Source: an uncultured Collinsella sp. (GTDB lineage: Bacteria > Actinomycetota > Coriobacteriia > Coriobacteriales > Coriobacteriaceae). From it: a stretch of DNA of 6,950 nucleotides. The stretch spans positions 1-6,950 of the forward strand of contig CABMPS010000102.1 of the NCBI GenBank assembly GCA_902388545.1, given 5' to 3'. Positions within the stretch are counted from its first letter, which is position 1, and every line of letters starts with the position of its first letter. A model generated the notes under the pieces. The model saw only the letters and a list, made by a program, of their open reading frames with translations, searched no databases and was not told the origin of the DNA. Below are positions 6,390-6,950 of this stretch, piece after piece. Both the position numbers and the translations under genes were made by a program.

Positions 6390-6428
6390 AGTATACGGTA
6401 CGTGGGATCCCCGTTTTGGTGCACCAAA
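6390..6428 (-). promoter_or_regulatory. Palindrome and possible -10 upstream of the ferredoxin gene
   Basis: TTTGGTGCACCAAA at 6415-6428 is a perfect 14-bp palindrome. On the minus strand a TATACT word (6395-6390) follows about 20 bases later, and the ATG is a further 57 bases on. The palindrome covers the place where a -35 should be, and no good -35 is seen, which would fit activator or repressor control. This is a positional inference only. Confidence 0.35.
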
Positions 6429-6543
6429 CACCCCAATGCACCCACCCTACGCTGTCTGCCTCTTCGTTTTGTATTAATTACGGTACAGATTGTATATATT
6501 TACGGGATACCGCCGTGTTCTCCTGAGGTACCCCATCCTGGCC

Positions 6544-6778
6544 CGTGCAAAAAACGGAGTATTCTGCAACGTGACCGCGCCAGCACCGCCGCGGGTGGGC
6601 AAAACTGTAGGGCGCCGTATCATTCTAAGTCCCGACATGGCGAGAATGACGCGCCCCTGCTCCGGAAAACGGCGAAATCTGACTCGGAACGCTCGCTAGG
6701 GATATCCGAAGGCCACCGTTGGCGACGTCGAATCATATGCAGACAACTCGAACTGCAGAATACTCCAAAAAATGCACG
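6544..6778. repeat. Non-coding element bounded by inverted repeats
   Basis: CGTGCA-N6-GGAGTATTCTGCA at 6544-6568 recurs in inverted orientation at 6754-6778. Nineteen of 25 positions match, and all six differences lie in the spacer (AAAAAC against TTTTTT). Between them is a strong hairpin (6610-6656) and no convincing gene. Conservation of the two outer blocks while the spacer is fully changed suggests a bound or structured sequence. A MITE-like mobile repeat, or a pair of opposed protein-binding sites, are both possible. No target-site duplication was identified. Confidence 0.5.
6610..6656. repeat. Interrupted hairpin inside the inverted-repeat element
   Basis: GGGCGC (6610-6615) pairs with GCGCCC (6651-6656), and TCATTCT (6620-6626) pairs with AGAATGA (6643-6649). 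A 4-against-1 internal loop separates the stems and a 16-base loop closes them. There is no U-run on either side, so it is not an evident terminator. Confidence 0.5.
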
Positions 6779-6789
6779 GCGCACCCCAT

Positions 6790-6840
6790 AGGACCCATTG
6801 CTGCATGGCGGAAAATAGGTCCTCAGCATCCCCCAGATGC
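6790..6840. repeat. Two small adjacent hairpins
   Basis: AGGACC (6790-6795) pairs with GGTCCT (6818-6823) across a 22-base loop, and GCATC (6826-6830) pairs with GATGC (6836-6840) across 5 bases. Both lie between the inverted-repeat element and the terminator to its right. Individually such short stems can arise by chance; their clustering is the only reason to list them. Confidence 0.25.
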
Positions 6841-6891
6841 ATTCCCGAGAAAATCACATTTGAACTAGCGATCGGATACGGCAAACAAAAA

Positions 6892-6920
6892 GGGCCCCGA
6901 GCATAATCTGCTCGGGGCCC
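6892..6920 (-). terminator. Strong intrinsic terminator of an upstream minus-strand gene
   Basis: GGGCCCCGAGC (6892-6902) and GCTCGGGGCCC (6910-6920) form an 11-bp perfect stem, extended by an A-T pair and closed by a 5-base loop. On the minus strand it is followed at once by TTTTTGTTT, the classical U-tract. It must serve a gene that ends just right of it. In the last 30 bases two minus frames meet a TGA, so that gene's stop may be inside or just outside the window. Confidence 0.9.
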
Positions 6921-6950
6921 AAACTCATCTCGCCTCACCGCGCGACGGGT
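6921..6950 (-). other. Possible 3' end of a neighbouring minus-strand gene
   Basis: The terminator directly downstream implies a gene end here. One minus frame stops at TGA within CGGTGAGG, another at TGA within AGATGAG. With fewer than ten codons visible neither can be recognised. Confidence 0.25.

Noticed and set aside
6402..6791. A 129-codon plus-strand frame in the long gene-free region.
   Set aside because: It is biased in composition, has no ribosome site of note, runs across the inverted repeats and resembles no family I know.
6696..6938. An 80-codon minus-strand frame starting at a GTG.
   Set aside because: It would be translated through the strong terminator at 6892-6920 and has no good ribosome site. 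A shorter version inside the repeat region cannot be excluded but has no support.

Overview
The window looks like chromosome from a moderately GC-rich, sugar-fermenting, PTS-dependent anaerobic bacterium. My best guess is a gut Coriobacteriia member such as Collinsella. This rests on gene content (GH4 phospho-glycosidase with a PTS permease, a flavodoxin/2x[4Fe-4S] protein, an SfrB-like flavoprotein start), strong G/C-ending codon use and the style of the intergenic repeats. It is an inference, not a database result. Every supported gene lies on the minus strand, so the window reads biologically from right to left.

Right end (about 6333-6950): no convincing gene. It holds a strong intrinsic terminator (6892-6920) for a minus-strand gene beyond the edge. 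Next comes a stretch of about 235 bases bounded by inverted copies of CGTGCA-N6-GGAGTATTCTGCA, with further hairpins inside and beside it. A perfect 14-bp palindrome lies upstream of the next gene. Then 6332-5571 encodes a flavodoxin-like protein with two [4Fe-4S] clusters (EFR1-type ferredoxin). It is followed by a nested palindromic repeat block (about 5447-5557).

Centre (5400-670): a compact alpha-glucoside PTS operon. A candidate promoter (-35 at 5387-5392, -10 at 5365-5370) precedes a leader of about 130 nt containing a RAT-like hairpin with an alternative partner near the ribosome binding site. The genes in order are a IIA-Glc protein (crr type), a BglG/LicT/GlcT antiterminator with two PRDs, a IICB alpha-glucoside permease and a GH4 6-phospho-alpha-glucosidase. 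A 16-bp stem terminator closes the unit. Together they would import maltose-type alpha-glucosides as 6-phosphates using general EI/HPr encoded elsewhere, cleave them inside the cell, and tune expression through the PRD protein.

Left end (483-1): the start of an SfrB-like oxidoreductase, with a NuoF-type FeS domain running into an Fer4_20/GltD-like domain. Its sequence breaks off in the middle of a Cys motif, where a very AT-rich tract (10 G/C in the first 50 bases) begins. This is the strongest anomaly and suggests a mobile-element insertion, a rearrangement or an assembly join. Two palindromes lie in the upstream region of this gene. I did not find a CRISPR array, tRNA, rRNA or intact transposase.
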